Below, piece by piece: positions 41,201-52,903 of a stretch of DNA of 64,000 bases. Within the stretch, counting starts at the first letter, position 1. Every line of letters starts with the position of its first letter. The notes under the pieces were generated by a model. That model was not told the DNA's origin. It saw nothing but the letters and a program-made list of their open reading frames with translations, and ran no database searches. A program made the translations under genes and the position numbers. This stretch comes from Triops longicaudatus (taxonomy: Eukaryota; Arthropoda; Branchiopoda; Notostraca; Triopsidae): positions 1 through 64,000 of the forward strand of contig JAGQDJ010000138.1 in assembly GCA_022885665.1 (NCBI GenBank), given 5' to 3'.

Positions 41201-44200
41201 AGCAGGTTCGTTTTTCTGCAAAATAGGAAATATTTTCTATTAAAAAGTTATTGTAATTACTGTAATAAATTTTTTCCTATATTGCAGGAAAGTCCAAATC
41301 CCCGAATTCAACGCCAGTACAATTATCACCCGACGATTTGGAAAGCTCTTCGCATATTTATGACATGCCCATCATTATTCGCAACACCAACTTCCAAGAA
41401 CCGCCGAATTTCATAACCCCGACAGCGAAATCCACGTTCACGTCCTATTTAGCAAAGGACGATCAAGACACTACGTCAACCGGTACTTCTAGCTCAGGAT
41501 CCCATGCAGATTACGAACTAGAAGGAAGCACGCAACAGTCTAGAGGGTAAGCTATCGTATAGAAGGATATCGTACGGCAGTTTACCTTGGTATAGTAATG
41601 CTTTCTATACTTACCCAAAGCTATTGAATGGAAAGGGGTACTCAATAACACTATTTTCCACAAATAGTGCCCATATTAACGTTAAGTTTACCGTAGCCTC
41701 CAAGCCAATCAGCTTTGTCCACGATAGATGGATAAAGCTATCGGGCAAATAATAAACGCCAGAGAAAAATAAACGCTGGATGGCAAAGGTTATAACAGGT
41801 TAAGTCGTCTAGTGTGTTCTTTTTACTTGTTAAGACCTTTCGGAAACCTTTATTCAGATAATGGAATGTAATAATAACTTTTTCAAAGTGTGATACAGAC
41901 GTGAGCATAGCTTGTTACCGTTTTTCTATTGTTTATGTTTCGAAATAAGTATCAGTTTACATAGAAGTCTGTACCGAAAACGATATTCACTTTACTTTCT
42001 TTTTTGGGATCTATAGTGGCTCGGTGGTAAGGTGGCACAGCTTTCGTCGCAGCTCGGGCTTGAAACCGTTTACCAGCCCAGGTTCTCCACCTGGAGAAGG
42101 CGTACCAATGGAAAGCCTCTCAGTGGGTCAGTTTGCCCTGTTGAAGAAATTGGCTTTGTTGCGTTTAACGGCGTTGCTGGAACGACACGCTTCAAGCAGT
42201 AAGCCGGCTTGGGGTTGGGATCTACCCAAGTTTATGCGGAAACATAAAAGCCCTGATTACAAAGGTATAACGATTTTTTCTAAGAAAAAAGGTTAGAAAG
42301 TCTCTATTTATCTCCCGTTTATTACATCTCCTTGCACCTTCCTGTGTTAGTTTGTGCTCACGTTGCCAGCAGAATAATTTACGACCTAAAAGCTCTATTT
42401 TCTTACGTTTCTATTTTAAATTCCGACACGCATCTTTTTTGTGTTTTCTCTATTTGTAATCGTGAAATATGCTTGAAGCCTTTTACTCAGTATGCCATCC
42501 TGTTTTATGTAAATATAGCTTGGTGTACTTCGGTTTTCATGACTGTGTTTACTATAGCTCTACATTTGCTCTTCTTTCGTCGTGTTTTGCAAAATAGGCA
42601 AACATATTTTTGGTGTACCGTTGGGTGTCAACGTGCAGCGTACAGGTGAACCGCTGCCTTTGCCGATACTCGAAGCTTTGCAATATTTGCATCAGCATTG
42701 TTTGGACCAAATCGGCTTGTTTCGCAAGTCTGGAGTACGTTCTCGGATCACTAAGCTGAAAGAACTAATAGCAAGCGGAGCACCGGTGGACTTTGCTGAT
42801 CACCAAGCGTACGACGTAGCTGACATGGTGAAGCAATACTTTAGGGACCTGCCAGACCCTTTGTTCACCAGCAAACTCTCGGAAACGTTTATCACAATCT
42901 TCCAAAGTAAGAAAAAAAAACTTTCAGTATTTCGCGAACAGGAGCTTTTGCGAAAACACGTAGTGCCAAAAAAATTAGCATTAATACAGCGTACAACGAG
43001 TACTTCTTGAAAGATAGACTGTTTTAGGTTTATTTTTTCGGGATGGAACTTAATAACAAGTACTTTTTTACACAGTTGTTCCGCCTGCCTTGAGGATCGA
43101 AGCATTGCAGTGTGGATTACTCCTTTTGCCAGATGAACACCGAGAAGCGCTTCAGACGTTGGTGCATTTCTTAGTGGGCGTAGCGTCTTGGTCTTCTACT
43201 AATCAAATGACCCCGTCGAATTTGGCTGTGTGCTTAGCACCATCCTTGTTCCATTTACCGGGGTCTTCACCGACGCCTTCACCCTCCCACACAGGTCACC
43301 GAAGGAGGAAAACAGTGGGCGTGCCCGATGCCAAAGAACTGAGTGAAAATAAAGCGTCACATGAATGTCTCCTAGCGATGATTCAAGAGTGGAAACTAGT
43401 CTTCCAGGTAAAAATTGCTTATTTTCCGCGTTTATTACTATTGAGTGAAACGCAATTGCTTTGATTGCAGAAATGTTCAAAATTGATGAGTCTAAGTTAT
43501 TATTAAACTAATAAGGCTATTATTTTATTTGAAGGTTCCTGACGATATGTTGAACCAGTGTCGGTTTACATTCTTGGAATTGAGCGTTCCAGTGACTTTG
43601 GAAGAATTGAAAACTTCAGAGCATCCTGATTGGAGGTCGTACATGCAAGCGTGCGTGGCTGCGCTGATGAAAGAATCAAAAGAAAAGTAAAATTGCACAG
43701 AAGAAGTCAAAGAAAGGATTGAGTTAAAATGTTTGCTCTTGCGTTTCAAGGTTGAGAGGGTGGGTAGCTGCTAACGTAGCAGACAGTAGTGTGGAAGTGG
43801 CCTACAAGAAAGTGGGTGACGGTCACACATTGCGCTTATGGCGTGCAACGACGGAAATCGAAGCTTCACCGCAGGAAGTTTTACATCGTGTTCTCAGAGA
43901 ACGGCATGTTTGGGATAGAACTTTGCAAGAATGGCGAGTTTTAAGCAGTTTAGACAAACAGGCTGAAGTTTTCCATTACATGTGTGTTCAACAACCCAAC
44001 ACCCTACGTGATTACTGTCTTTTAAGGTAAACTTCTTTCATTGCCATTTATTCATCTTTCTGGAAGTAGTAACTGGTACTAAAGTTCGAAATAGTCCATG
44101 TTTTTTAAAAACGATTTTATGTAAAGAAGACAAAAACTTTTAACAGTTAGAGCACAAATTTAGTGCATTACGTTGTTTTGTATTTAATCTAAAAACTAAT

Positions 44201-44572
44201 ATACTTTAGGACGTGGAGGTCGGATTTGCCTCGAGGATCTTGTGTTCTTGTTGAGACGTCTGTCGAGCATCCAGATGCGCCTCAGTCATGTCACGTGATG
44301 AGGGGAATAATTCTAGCTTCAAGGTTCCTCATTGAGCCCGTTGGCAATGGGAAATCAAAACTGGTCCATTTATCACGAGTTGACACCAAGTACGAGATCA
44401 TAGTAAATAATTGTTGGCTATACTTTTATTAATCGGCTTTCGTTTTTGGAACAGAGGCCGTTGCTCGGAATGGTACACCAAAATGTATGGATCGCTTTGT
44501 GCATTGGAAGTCATTCGTATCCGTGATTCGTTTCAAAGCGAGTGCGTTCAAGTCAACGACTTCAGAAGATGA
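23224..44572 (+). CDS. cv-c: RhoGAP with SAM and START domains, DLC/crossveinless-c family, long form (14 exons)
   Basis: Coding exons: 23224-23304, 27864-28781, 30281-31705, 31816-31861, 39782-39853, 40177-41205, 41288-41546, 42017-42264, 42598-42906, 43076-43407, 43535-43686, 43751-44026, 44210-44389, 44455-44572. All junction phases match and the sum is 5445 bases, 1814 residues plus stop. Residues 1-823 are Ser-rich and disordered-looking, with an Asn tract (31187-31218). A SAM domain starts at 824 (core CRWLRAAGFPQYAQMYE). RhoGAP spans about 1360-1570; the arginine finger is R1402 in GLFRKSG, and NQMTPSNLAVCLAPSLF is also present. START fills about 1600-1814 and ends RIRDSF plus a short tail. 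The family stimulates GTP hydrolysis on Rho and controls actin and junctions in epithelial shaping; DLC1 is the vertebrate relative. The exon 2 donor at 28782 is the least certain junction. Other exons are firm because the domains read through them. Confidence 0.93.
23305..27863 (+). other. RhoGAP intron 1, no gene seen
   Basis: The intron starts GTAAGT and ends CTTCTAG. Open frames of about 150 codons occur on both strands (25785-26240 minus, 24721-25185 plus), but neither resembles a known family or has supporting splice sites. A TGACGTCA octamer sits at 27269. A short perfect hairpin (8-bp stem, 3-base loop) lies near 27530-27549. Confidence 0.7.
28782..30280 (+). other. RhoGAP intron 2, no gene seen
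   Basis: AT-rich, with long T runs close to the acceptor at 30280. The phase 0 donor at 28782 (GAC|GTACGC) is the only one compatible with the phase 0 acceptor. No coding similarity was seen inside. Confidence 0.65.
31958..32698. mobile_element. Non-autonomous TIR DNA transposon (hAT-like)
   Basis: The two ends share an inverted repeat with core TGGCGTATCTAGGG (left copy about 31967-31980, right copy on the other strand ending about 32694). A second complementary stretch, GGCGCC/GGGCGCC, follows just inside each end. The flanks carry the direct repeat TGCATTG (31951-31957 and 32699-32705). The left end begins CAGTGGCG, as many hAT elements do, and carries a few extra bases compared with the right end. 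There is no transposase frame in the 741 bases. A 7-bp flank repeat is one short of the usual hAT 8, so one base may have mutated. Confidence 0.7.
35017..35418. other. GATC-dense patch
   Basis: I count twelve GATC tetramers in about 400 bases, where one to two would be expected by chance. The patch also holds an inverted pair of ATCGATATA-like sequences around 35188-35260. It looks like part of an old repeat or a cluster of GATA/GATC-type sites; there is no coding signal. Confidence 0.4.
36829..36952 (+). CDS. cv-c: Alternative first coding exon for a short SAM-RhoGAP-START form
   Basis: This open segment begins with ATG and gives 41 codons plus one base, starting MSHEMTVIANPPLVRSWSER and ending in an Arg-rich stretch and ILE-ALA. 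It ends at a CAG|GTGTTG donor in phase 1, exactly the phase that the SAM exon at 39782 needs. Joined to that exon and the remaining nine it gives 3099 bases, 1032 residues, closing in frame. It lies in the 7.9 kb intron between exons 4 and 5, so it would drop the Ser-rich N-terminal half. DLC-family genes are known to make short forms that start just before SAM. The donor is not strong and no promoter is proven; an insect-like initiator TCAGT lies at 36676. Confidence 0.65.
39289..39301. repeat. G homopolymer, 13 bases
   Basis: An uninterrupted run of 13 G just upstream of the SAM exon, inside intron 4. Similar G runs occur at 13584-13594 and in the element at 59561-59748. Confidence 0.8.
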
Positions 44573-45070
44573 AGAAGAGTTAAAGAATCCAGCACTTTTA
44601 TCTAGCATAATCGATATTGGTAGTTTTTCCTCTTATTTAATCATCAGGGCTAGTCAAGAATATTCTTTGTATTTGCTCTTAATGTCATTTAGCCAATTTT
44701 AAGCTGTTTTGTAAAGAAAAAAGAAAAGTTAATGGCATTTTTATGTGGAAAGAGTGTTTTAAACTCAGGGACTCGTTTCAGCGTTAATATGGGGAGGGAG
44801 AAAAACGATGGAGAGAAACGTGTAAGTAGCTGGAAACGAAAAGTGATGTGTAGCCCACATAAAATGAGCAAGTGCTGGATAGAGTGTTTCGCGAGCTGTG
44901 ATGTATTTTGTATATATGTACAGTGTAAAATGAAGGTTGGGAAATGTGGGGAAATGAAGAGTGCGTAGAACTGTGTGACAATGGAGAAATAAAGTTTCAC
45001 CAAGAGCTTATCATCATCAAATGACTATATAAATAGGACTAGCTTTTGTTTGGACAAGAACAGAATAAAA
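44573..45070 (+). other. cv-c: RhoGAP 3' untranslated region with two poly(A) signals
   Basis: After the TGA at 44570-44572 the sequence carries AATAAA at 44988-44993 and again at 45064-45069. Either would give a 3' UTR of about 430-510 bases. The next gene begins coding at 45649. Confidence 0.55.
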
Positions 45071-45283
45071 ACAATATAACAGTCGTTTTCGTGATCATGA
45101 GAATTATCTGGTTTGATATGCAACATGAACGAAGCTCTTATGCTACCTAGAAAAGCTGAACTAGTAACGAACTTCATTTGCTGTTGCGACCAGGAATCTC
45201 AGTGCAGTCTGACAGATATTTGTTTTTCTTCCCCTAATCACGTTATTCTGAGTCCGATTAGTCGCAACTCCCGAATCAAGATT

Positions 45284-45382
45284 AGTCTTAGAAAGAAAAC
45301 ATGTTGTGGATAGTTTAGTGTTAGAGAGAAAACGTGTACTGGATATTTTAGTAATAGAAAGACAACATGTTTCTGGATAAAA
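45284..45382. repeat. 33-bp tandem repeat, three copies
   Basis: Units start at 45284, 45317 and 45350 with an exact 33-base period. Each has the pattern AGT..TAGA.AGA.AAC.TGT...GGATA. The copies differ at several positions, so the array is not new. It lies between the RhoGAP 3' end and TRAPPC5. The period is a multiple of three, which leaves a chance open frame on the minus strand. Confidence 0.8.
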
Positions 45383-45648
45383 AGTTGGTTTGCGTGCTAT
45401 TGTCGCAATAATAAGCAGTCTGATCACATTTATGTTGTATGCTTTGGATGCTTAGGGGATATATGGGGAATATTGGTAATTGTAGTGTGCTTGTGTTACT
45501 AAATCGACGATTTTTCAAAGCTGCCTGGTGTTACTTACTTACCAAAGGAATACGAGACTTTCGAGTTGGGCGGTATCGCGAAACAGCCGCGACATCTGGT
45601 AGTGGATTTTAATAGCATCTTGCTTATCCAGCAATCCTGTATGCAAAA

Positions 45649-46405
45649 ATGACATCCATCAAGTTGAAAACAACAATTCTAGACAAATCATTAAGCAAAG
45701 GAAAGAGTGATGTAAGCTTAACCATATTTGCTCTTCTGTTCTCAGAGATTGTACAGTATTCACAGAACCGAAGCACCACTGTCCCTGAGCTACAAAACAG
45801 GTATAAAATACGGCAAAAATTTCCGTCGTTACGTTACCTTTCCGTAAGTTTCCAGTAAACAGTTTAATTTTGATAGGCTATCAGAACTGGGTCAACATGT
45901 TGGCATCAGAATGCTTGATTTGTTAACTGTAAGAGAGAAAGGTTATAAGAGAGAGATCAAACTGCTTCAGATGCTACTTTTCGTAAAATCCACAGTCTGG
46001 AAAGTAACTTAAAAAGCAATTTCAACATTTCGATGAAAGTAATATACCACGACATATCATCAGGCGTTATTTGGCAGAGAAGCGGATAAACTAGAACATG
46101 CTAACGATGATGACAAAACCTACTACATTATCGAGAAAGAAGCTTTGGTCAACCGCTTCATTTCAGTGCCCAAGGATAAAGGTAATCTCAACTGTGCTGC
46201 GTTCACCGCTGGCATCATTGAAGCCATCCTTACAGCTAGTCACTTCGTAAGTGGAATACGAAATTTCTCTTAATTTAGATTTAAGCGTAAATTTTTATTC
46301 TTGCAGCCAGCGAAAGTCACCGCTCATTGGCATAAAGGAACTACGTACATGATCAAATTCGACGATTCTGTTATCTTGCGCGAAAAGCAACCAGATGCAC
46401 GTTAG
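45649..46405 (+). CDS. Trappc5: TRAPP complex subunit 5 (Trs31/Bet3 family)
   Basis: Four coding exons, 45649-45800, 45877-46003, 46064-46246 and 46307-46405, give 561 bases, 186 residues plus stop. All junctions are GT-AG with matching phases. TRAPPC5 is a core subunit of the TRAPP tethering complexes, which act as exchange factor for Rab1 in ER-to-Golgi traffic. Family signatures visible in order are FSEIVQYSQNR, VGIRMLDLL, REKGYKREIKLLQMLLFVK, EADKLEHANDD, YYIIEKE, ISVPKDKG, LNCAAFTAGI and FPAKVTAHWHKGTTYMIKF. Length matches the usual 185-190 residues, so the model is complete. The start is the first Met of the open frame and fits the family N-terminus. The first intron (76 bases) and the second (60 bases) are very short. 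Confidence 0.96.
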
Positions 46406-46587
46406 CATTGTCACTTACTTCCACTTCCAGTCTCCATGAAATTAACCACGAATTATCATTTTGGTCATTTCCGCGTATACATTGAATTACAAAGGCGTTT
46501 TATTTCTTCCAGCATTTCTAACACTTTTTTTCATTACTTTCTTGCATTTCGTGACATACATTAGGTTAATTTTAATACTCGAATGTT
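46406..46587. other. Tail-to-tail gap between TRAPPC5 and the first SLC22 gene
   Basis: Only 182 bases separate the two stop codons. For the minus-strand transporter, an AATAAA signal reads at 46504-46499, 84 bases past its stop and inside this gap. For TRAPPC5 there is no AATAAA in the gap; the nearest variant is ATTAAA at 46638-46643, which lies beyond the transporter's last coding exon. The two 3' UTRs therefore probably overlap. Confidence 0.5.
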
Positions 46588-49106
46588 TTACAGTTCAAGT
46601 TCCTCCTCAGTTTTAGTCTTCCGTTTGTGTTTCCTGGATTAAAAAAGAGGAATTAGCTTAAAGTAATCTTCTAGAGACTTAAATAGTTTACTTTCCCAAG
46701 CTCTCTCCGTCTTCGAGGGTATCAGGAAGTTGTTCTTTCAGAGTTTCGGGCAAAAGTAAGGCAAGTAAGCCGGCAGTAAAAGAGAATACTCCGAAGGTTA
46801 TCAAAGGCATTGGTATCCAAACATCGGCCTGTTAAGAGAAATTATATCATGTTTGAAGCTCGAGCCGATTAGTGTGTATGAAAAAGGGTATTATATTACC
46901 AACATGTTGACATAAGGAGCTAGAATGCCTCCTACTCGTCCAAATACAGAGGCGGTACCCATGCCGACATTCCGGACTACAGTTGGGAATTGCTCGGCGG
47001 AAAATAAATAGATAATACCATACGCTGCCGTTATGGCCATTTTCCCCACCATAGCGAACACAATCAAAAGCCAGTTGGTATTAACAGGCACAAAAAGAGT
47101 TAGCATTAAGGCCAAGCCGGCCAAGACCAAGGAAAAGCAAAGGGGTAGTCGTCGCCCCACGCGATCAAGAGTCAGCAAAACTAGCAGATATGCCGGAATT
47201 TCGACCGCACCCGATACCATAAAATTTAAGTAGTCGTTTCCTCCGAGGTTGGAAGTGTTCAAAGACAAGCCATAATAAACACCCGAGCATACAAACCTAA
47301 CAATATTTGTGTTTTTCGTGCTTAGCAATACTGTGTGTAATTTGACTTTATTTTACGCGGTAACTCGTGCCATCCGTCTAATTTCGCTATAAAAGAAAGT
47401 CGTCAAAAACAAGTCTCTTGTTAACAGCGATTTACTGCAGTTGTCACCACGCAAGTCGTGATAGGCACAGAAATATATCTAAGCTATCATCGCATAAAGC
47501 GAAGGCATTTTGAAGCTAAATTTACTTTTGGCACTTATTTATGGATTTATGTACTTTCTGTTGGTATCTTGTTCTGCGCTATGACTTTAATAGTTTTAAA
47601 ATCTATCGAAAAATACAAAACGAGGGTCGACTAAAAAGCAGAATCCGTATAACTCGAGTTTAGGCTCTGAATAGTCCACAAGACCATTCCGCGCAGGAGT
47701 TATGTTAAATAGCGGATCCATACATTCAAACCTTGAGTAAGTCGAGAGCCCGTAATGGCACATTGCGATGACAGTACCGCGTAAAACAAATTATTTTTCG
47801 AAAAGTGAGCTAATTTCTTCTCGTACCAACTGAAAAATATGTTAAGTGACTTGCGTCTCAGGCCAGGGTACCGAAACAAGTCAAATACATTTCCTTGCGC
47901 GAATGGTGCATTGTTTTCATGGAGCGACTCCGAATATAGAGTTGCCACTAGGAATTCTTCCTCCAACTCCACGTTATTAACGAGCGCAGCGTTTTTGATT
48001 ACCCTGCGAGCTTCGTCAGTTTTTTGGTGGGTGACAAGCCACCGGACAGACTCGGGAATCAGCCTTGAGAATGAAAGTAACGAGTTGTACTAAGATCATA
48101 TGCAGTGTCCACGCGATGTAGGCATGGCTATCGTACCACCAGTAAGGAAGGAAGACTAAACCGGTTATCCCCATAACAATCTGTCGTAATCTCCAACTGG
48201 TGATGTAGTACGCGTACAAGGGCATAGTAAAGTAAGCTACAGTGAAAAAGTAGTTGATCAATGTACCAGCTAAGGTTCTGTATGAATGGCCGACCAACTC
48301 GAGTCCTGTGAAGAAGACAAATTAGTTGAAGATGAAAGATGGTGAATTTATGGCGTTACCAAGCACATAACCCACTAAGTAAATGCCCGATGTGGTCCAT
48401 CCGGTCAAAAATCGCAGGAAAAGGAAACTGTAATATTCTGGTACCACTCCAGACAAAATGCTGAACAGAACTTGCAGTAGAACTGAAACACAGAGGACGG
48501 GTTTTCTTCCGTATCTGACGAGGTATTGTTTAGAAAATGGACAGATTTTTTTGTGCTTATTCTTCTACTTGTCGGAAAGAGTGCCAAGCATTATTGCGCC
48601 AAGTAGAATGCCAGCCATGTAGACAGCTTGCGCGGTTGCACTCATCCATGCTTTGTCACAAACCAAATTCCACTTCATTGAGCAAGTAAATAAATAAGAA
48701 ATAAAAAAGTATGGTTAAACTCGAATGATCAATGAGGACGCTAAATATGCGCTCGTACTTCCATGATGGCGCTCGAGAGATAAGTTGACTTATCGTAAAC
48801 ATATTGTTCGCAAGGAACAACTGTTTTATTGATACTGAATTTTGCGCATTGGGAGTAACGCTGAGAGGTAGCGTCCCACGGCAAACTTTGGTTGAGTACT
48901 TCTTCTGGTAAAAAGAAGGAAGTGTTATGGAACGTTGAGTCGTGTTCGAGCTCGCAACGGTGTAAAGGTTTGGCGCCAGTAAAGACCCACGCTAAATTGT
49001 GCATTGCGGACAGAATGGTAGGTAAACAAACGAGGAAGTATATTCGCTGCTGGTATCGGCCGAACGGGCCTATCTTTTCGGACAGTTTGTCCAATTGGTT
49101 CACCAT
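46588..49106 (-). CDS. SLC22 organic cation transporter paralogue A (Orct-like)
   Basis: Exons in transcript order: 49106-48759, 48672-48569, 48514-48360, 48305-48137, 48063-47827, 47296-46900, 46828-46692, 46633-46588. They sum to 1593 bases, 530 residues plus stop. SLC22 carriers are 12-helix MFS proteins of the plasma membrane that move organic cations, carnitine-like compounds or anions. Visible landmarks: N-terminal FGRYQQRIYFLVCLPTI; a long extracellular loop with N-glycosylation sequons NTS, NQS and NKT; the MFS loop GTLSDKYGRKP (146-156); IPESVRWL (261-268); DRVGRR (382-387); and FSAEQFPTVVRNVGMG. The tail GESLGKKHK and Lys-rich end resemble Drosophila Orct. It is the only one of the three whose C-terminus is split by an extra intron. 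The substrate cannot be read from sequence. Confidence 0.93.
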
Positions 49107-49384
49107 TGTTTAGGCTTAACTTGTTGTCACTGCTTGAAATTGGATGTAGTTAGCTGTTCGTCTTAGGGTCAAATTAACACACATTTGTTCATCGTGCTGC
49201 GTCATACAAAGTTACAATGGGTACTTAACACAGCTTTCTAGAGTCCTTCTTGCATTCTGCTCCGGCGGGAAATTCCACATTCACATCTGTCGGACAGATT
49301 GAGAGAACTAAGCAAGGTACAAGACAAAGCAGTTGTTGCTCCGTGAAATTCAGGACTGCGAAACGAGTTTCTAAACGAAACTCA

Positions 49385-49795
49385 AGATTAGTTCCATATT
49401 TCCACATGTCATGGCCTGCCGTTTCGGAAAGTAAAAGTGTCATTAACCCCAACAACGGGCAAGCTCCAATGCTGCTTAGTACTAACGGACTCTATAACAT
49501 GAACTGCTCTATCATGTCGGAAAATGTTGGAAAAACGACACAAAACGCTGAACATAAGAAGTGCCCTCAAGGATGGGCAAAAGGGGATAAAATGTCCCAG
49601 ATAAGTCTCAAATCAGAACAAGCATACTCCCCTTACAAACAACACACACCGGTTAATTTGGCGGTATATCGTTTGTTCACAACCCTTCTCCTGCATGTTA
49701 CCGTCTGGATAACTGGCGGAAAAAAGTATCCAAATAGACAGGAAGGGTGCCAGAAACTCCCAATACGAAGAAGCTTACAGAAGATTCATTGCCGG
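49385..49795 (-). pseudogene. Decayed SLC22 C-terminal relic
   Basis: On the minus strand the region keeps scattered matches to the second half of the neighbouring transporters in the right order. The first piece is LGVSGTLPVYLDTFFRQLSRR, corresponding to the ISGAVEVPAY..SRIGRR helix of paralogue C. Next is a CSAFCVVFPT piece resembling FSAELFPT. Last is PLVLSSIGACPLLGLMTL followed by LLSETAGH, resembling PLVIFGVLTFVSGLLTL followed by FLPDTAGK. Stop codons and frame changes lie between the pieces and the catalogue of middle exons is missing. It sits inside the SLC22 array in the same orientation, which supports descent from a fourth copy. The similarity is partly by eye and modest. Confidence 0.5.
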
Positions 49796-50699
49796 TTTTG
49801 TCACCGATTTATTACAGTTAACAACGGTTAACTTGGAAGTCATATCCCATAATACAGGGATTTCATTAGTTAGGAAACCGCGTTTATTAAATCTATCCCA
49901 GTTATTTGTAAAGGTCAAGAATAATTAAGCAAAGATTGATAAGTAAATAAGTTGCCCATTTTTATGTAGGACAAGGCACAGTACATTTCATCCCTTACAT
50001 AACAAACAAAATAAGTGACTATAAAATACGAAACACTACCACATCAATAATAACAGGACGTTGTTATACGGTTAAATAAACTTCGCTTCCTCTGTTCTTT
50101 CAGACTCTTTCTCTTTCACTTGTCATTTATCACCTTCACGGTTTCATCCGTTTCGTAGACTTTGGCCTACGTTGTGTCTTTTCGTTTTCCTTTCTAATAT
50201 GGAGTAGCAAACACTGATTAGGTCACATCGAGTTCTAAACTGATTGTTGTAAGTTCTATTTGGAACGACAACAAACGAAATAAAAATAACAAAAAAAAAG
50301 AACAAACTGAACACTTCTATGGAATGTTAGTGTGACAGATTGCGTTGAGCAAACGTAAGTTGGAAGAGACAAGGTTATCTCGTCATCGCCCTCAGCGTTC
50401 GAACGCTCTGAGGCATACGTCACTAGGAGCAGGCCGAACATGGCCGAGCATATATACTGCTCAGAATGACATCATTTTGAGCAAACCGCATCGAAGCTCT
50501 TCAGGTAAGCGCCGCGTCGTGACCTAACCTTGTTTCCATGATCCACAGCAACCGCAAGTTTGTAAAAACAACTTTGAAGCTATATTCCTCAAAAGTATTA
50601 TTCCCTGGTGAAACAAAATCTTGTGTTTTGGCGTTGGTTTTCCACTTCTTGTTTGGAAAAAGCTGCATTCTACTAAACTCTTCTAAAGAAATGCATTAC

Positions 50700-50721
50700 G
50701 ACTATGACTATGACTATGATG
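50700..50721. repeat. (GACTAT) microsatellite
   Basis: Three full copies of GACTAT followed by a partial copy. Short and of no evident function. Confidence 0.7.
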
Positions 50722-52903
50722 GGAACTAAATTATAATGTGGTGGAATAGTGTCAAGGAGTTATATGTTTGCTATCTTATTCGGCATAAGTTCTAACAGGA
50801 TTATATAGCAACTCAAGAAAGATTATTTATAGACAGATTGAAAATATTATTCGAACATCTAATGTATATTGAGAGAACACCAGATTTTACAATCACACAT
50901 TTAAAAAAAAACTACCCTCTTATTGAATGGAACACTTTTTTATTGATGTAGCATGCTGGCGGATACTATACGCTACATTTTTTAAGAAAAAAGACCCCCC
51001 GCGAAACGGGTACTAATTTGCCAATTCTTACTGGCGGTTAACAGTACGCTAAACTGTAAGAAGAAGATCATCAGTATACAGGGAGTAGTAAGCCAGTTTT
51101 AACTGACGTTACTGTACGCTGAAAATGTGGGCAAAAGAACAGCGCTAAAAAGGCAGTAACGCGCCGGTTGTGACTGGGAGGTATACGGCAATATACTGTC
51201 TCATTTTACCGGGTGAAAATCGGCAGTACTCTGGGGTACTATTGCAGATCAGAACCGTCACTTTTTTGTAATGGTTTGGTCCTTCGTACCACTGAGATCT
51301 TGGAAAAAATATGTCGCTGAAGAAGGACGATTTCTTTAGGAATCATCGTAAACTTCACTGTAATCCTTAAAGGGGTTCTGCTGTTCGTTTTTTTTTCGAG
51401 TCGATGACGAAGTTGCTGGCGCCGTCTTGGAGAGATTTGTGTGTATGTGGGGGAGGGGGGGGGCTATGGTATTAACATTAATATCTTTTGCTTGGACAGG
51501 AACAATTAGAACTCTTATGTGGAAATCAGGATAGACTCTAATGTAAATGCTAAAGTGGGTAAAGGAGGGTTTCTAAAGGTGATGTGTCGGACATACTTTT
51601 TGCTACTCCCTACGAGGAAAAGTAAACGTTCTGTAAATAGCTTCATATCGTAATGGGTGAAACGATGACGGGATAATGCGCCACGAAAGATCCATGGCAT
51701 AGATTCAGGGTGTGGTAATGTATGAACCCCAACAACCCAAACTTGATTCCATACCAACTTCCTCTTTGCTAATAATGATTGACCGGCATAGTAACAGACT
51801 AAGCTAGGATCTCGTACTTAGAAAGTACTGGCCGTGCAACCACGACCGCATTTGAAACACGTAGCGAGCTATACTATAGAATGAATATGCAAAAGCACTT
51901 AGTTTGGAGAATGCGGTTTAGCGGGTTTCTCATTTTGCTATACGTTCCTTCTAGGCTTTCCCTGTCCCACTGAATGCTTTTAAGCTATTTTTTTTTCTGA
52001 ATTATATTCGTGCAATGAAAACTGTATTAAAGTAACCTACTGCGCTACGAAACCCTAAACAAGTTCCACATATTTGATTATTTGTACCCGGAATAGCTAA
52101 CATTATTTACGCTCGTCGTTCATTACGTTTGTCTCCGAATAATGACTTGATCGCATCGAAGTAAGCAAATTTCGAGTAACAAACAGTATAAGAATCGCAT
52201 TTTTTAACGAATTAGGTGCAAACGTAGTTTATGTCAAATACCGTAGGTGTAATGGAAATCAAAGATTAATGAAACATAATAGAGCTGTATCAAAATCGTC
52301 GCCTTCGCGTGGGATCATACAAATAAACAAATACGTACAAAAATAGGGAGCTTAGAGTAAAAAAATAGTGACAGTGGTAAACTGTACAGTACTTATGCCT
52401 CGTGCAATACTCGAAATACTAACGGCACAATCGTACGCAAAGGGTACTGTGGAGCTGTGAATTTAGCTTGACCTATACGCTTGGAGGTGGGGGAATTGAG
52501 GAGAAGATCATGTCAAGTTATGAGATAAAGACAAGCATACAAACGAAAGGAGTTATTAACAACAAGCTCAATTTACATATACGTTCAGGTCCATTACGCC
52601 AAACCTTATTTAGAGTACTACAAATAAAACGGGCACATTAGGTACCAGTACACGTAAAGCAGCATACGAAAGTAGAGCTAGTCGTAAGAAAAAACGGAAG
52701 TCATAGAACTTTAGTTTTGTAAGCACCATTTCTGGCTAGTATTGAAGTATTAGCAGCTCGTGCTCTGGGATAGATACTAACAGGTGGTAACTTCTATCGA
52801 GGTAGTACATTTTCCCTTCAGTTCAGGTTTGCTTCTATGTGTACCAGGAAGAAATTAAAGTAGTCAGAAGGCAGAAGTTTAAAAACCAGCTGAATTAAGT
52901 AGA

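Larger units (their letters stand above)
49107..52903. other. Intergenic DNA between SLC22 A and B
   Basis: It holds the upstream region of paralogue A, a decayed SLC22 relic at about 49385-49795, a short (GACTAT) repeat at 50700-50721 and a G-rich patch near 51449. I saw no intact gene. A 193-codon open frame on the plus strand (49250-49831) is antisense to the relic and has no family similarity. Confidence 0.65.

Noticed and set aside
49250..49831. 193-codon plus-strand open frame
   Set aside because: No family similarity and no splice support. It is antisense to the SLC22 relic, and composition explains the lack of stops.
51515..51757. Minus-strand open frame with a PESMPWIF piece like the SLC22 PESxRWL motif
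   Set aside because: Only one short match, with no ordered flanking similarity, so probably chance.
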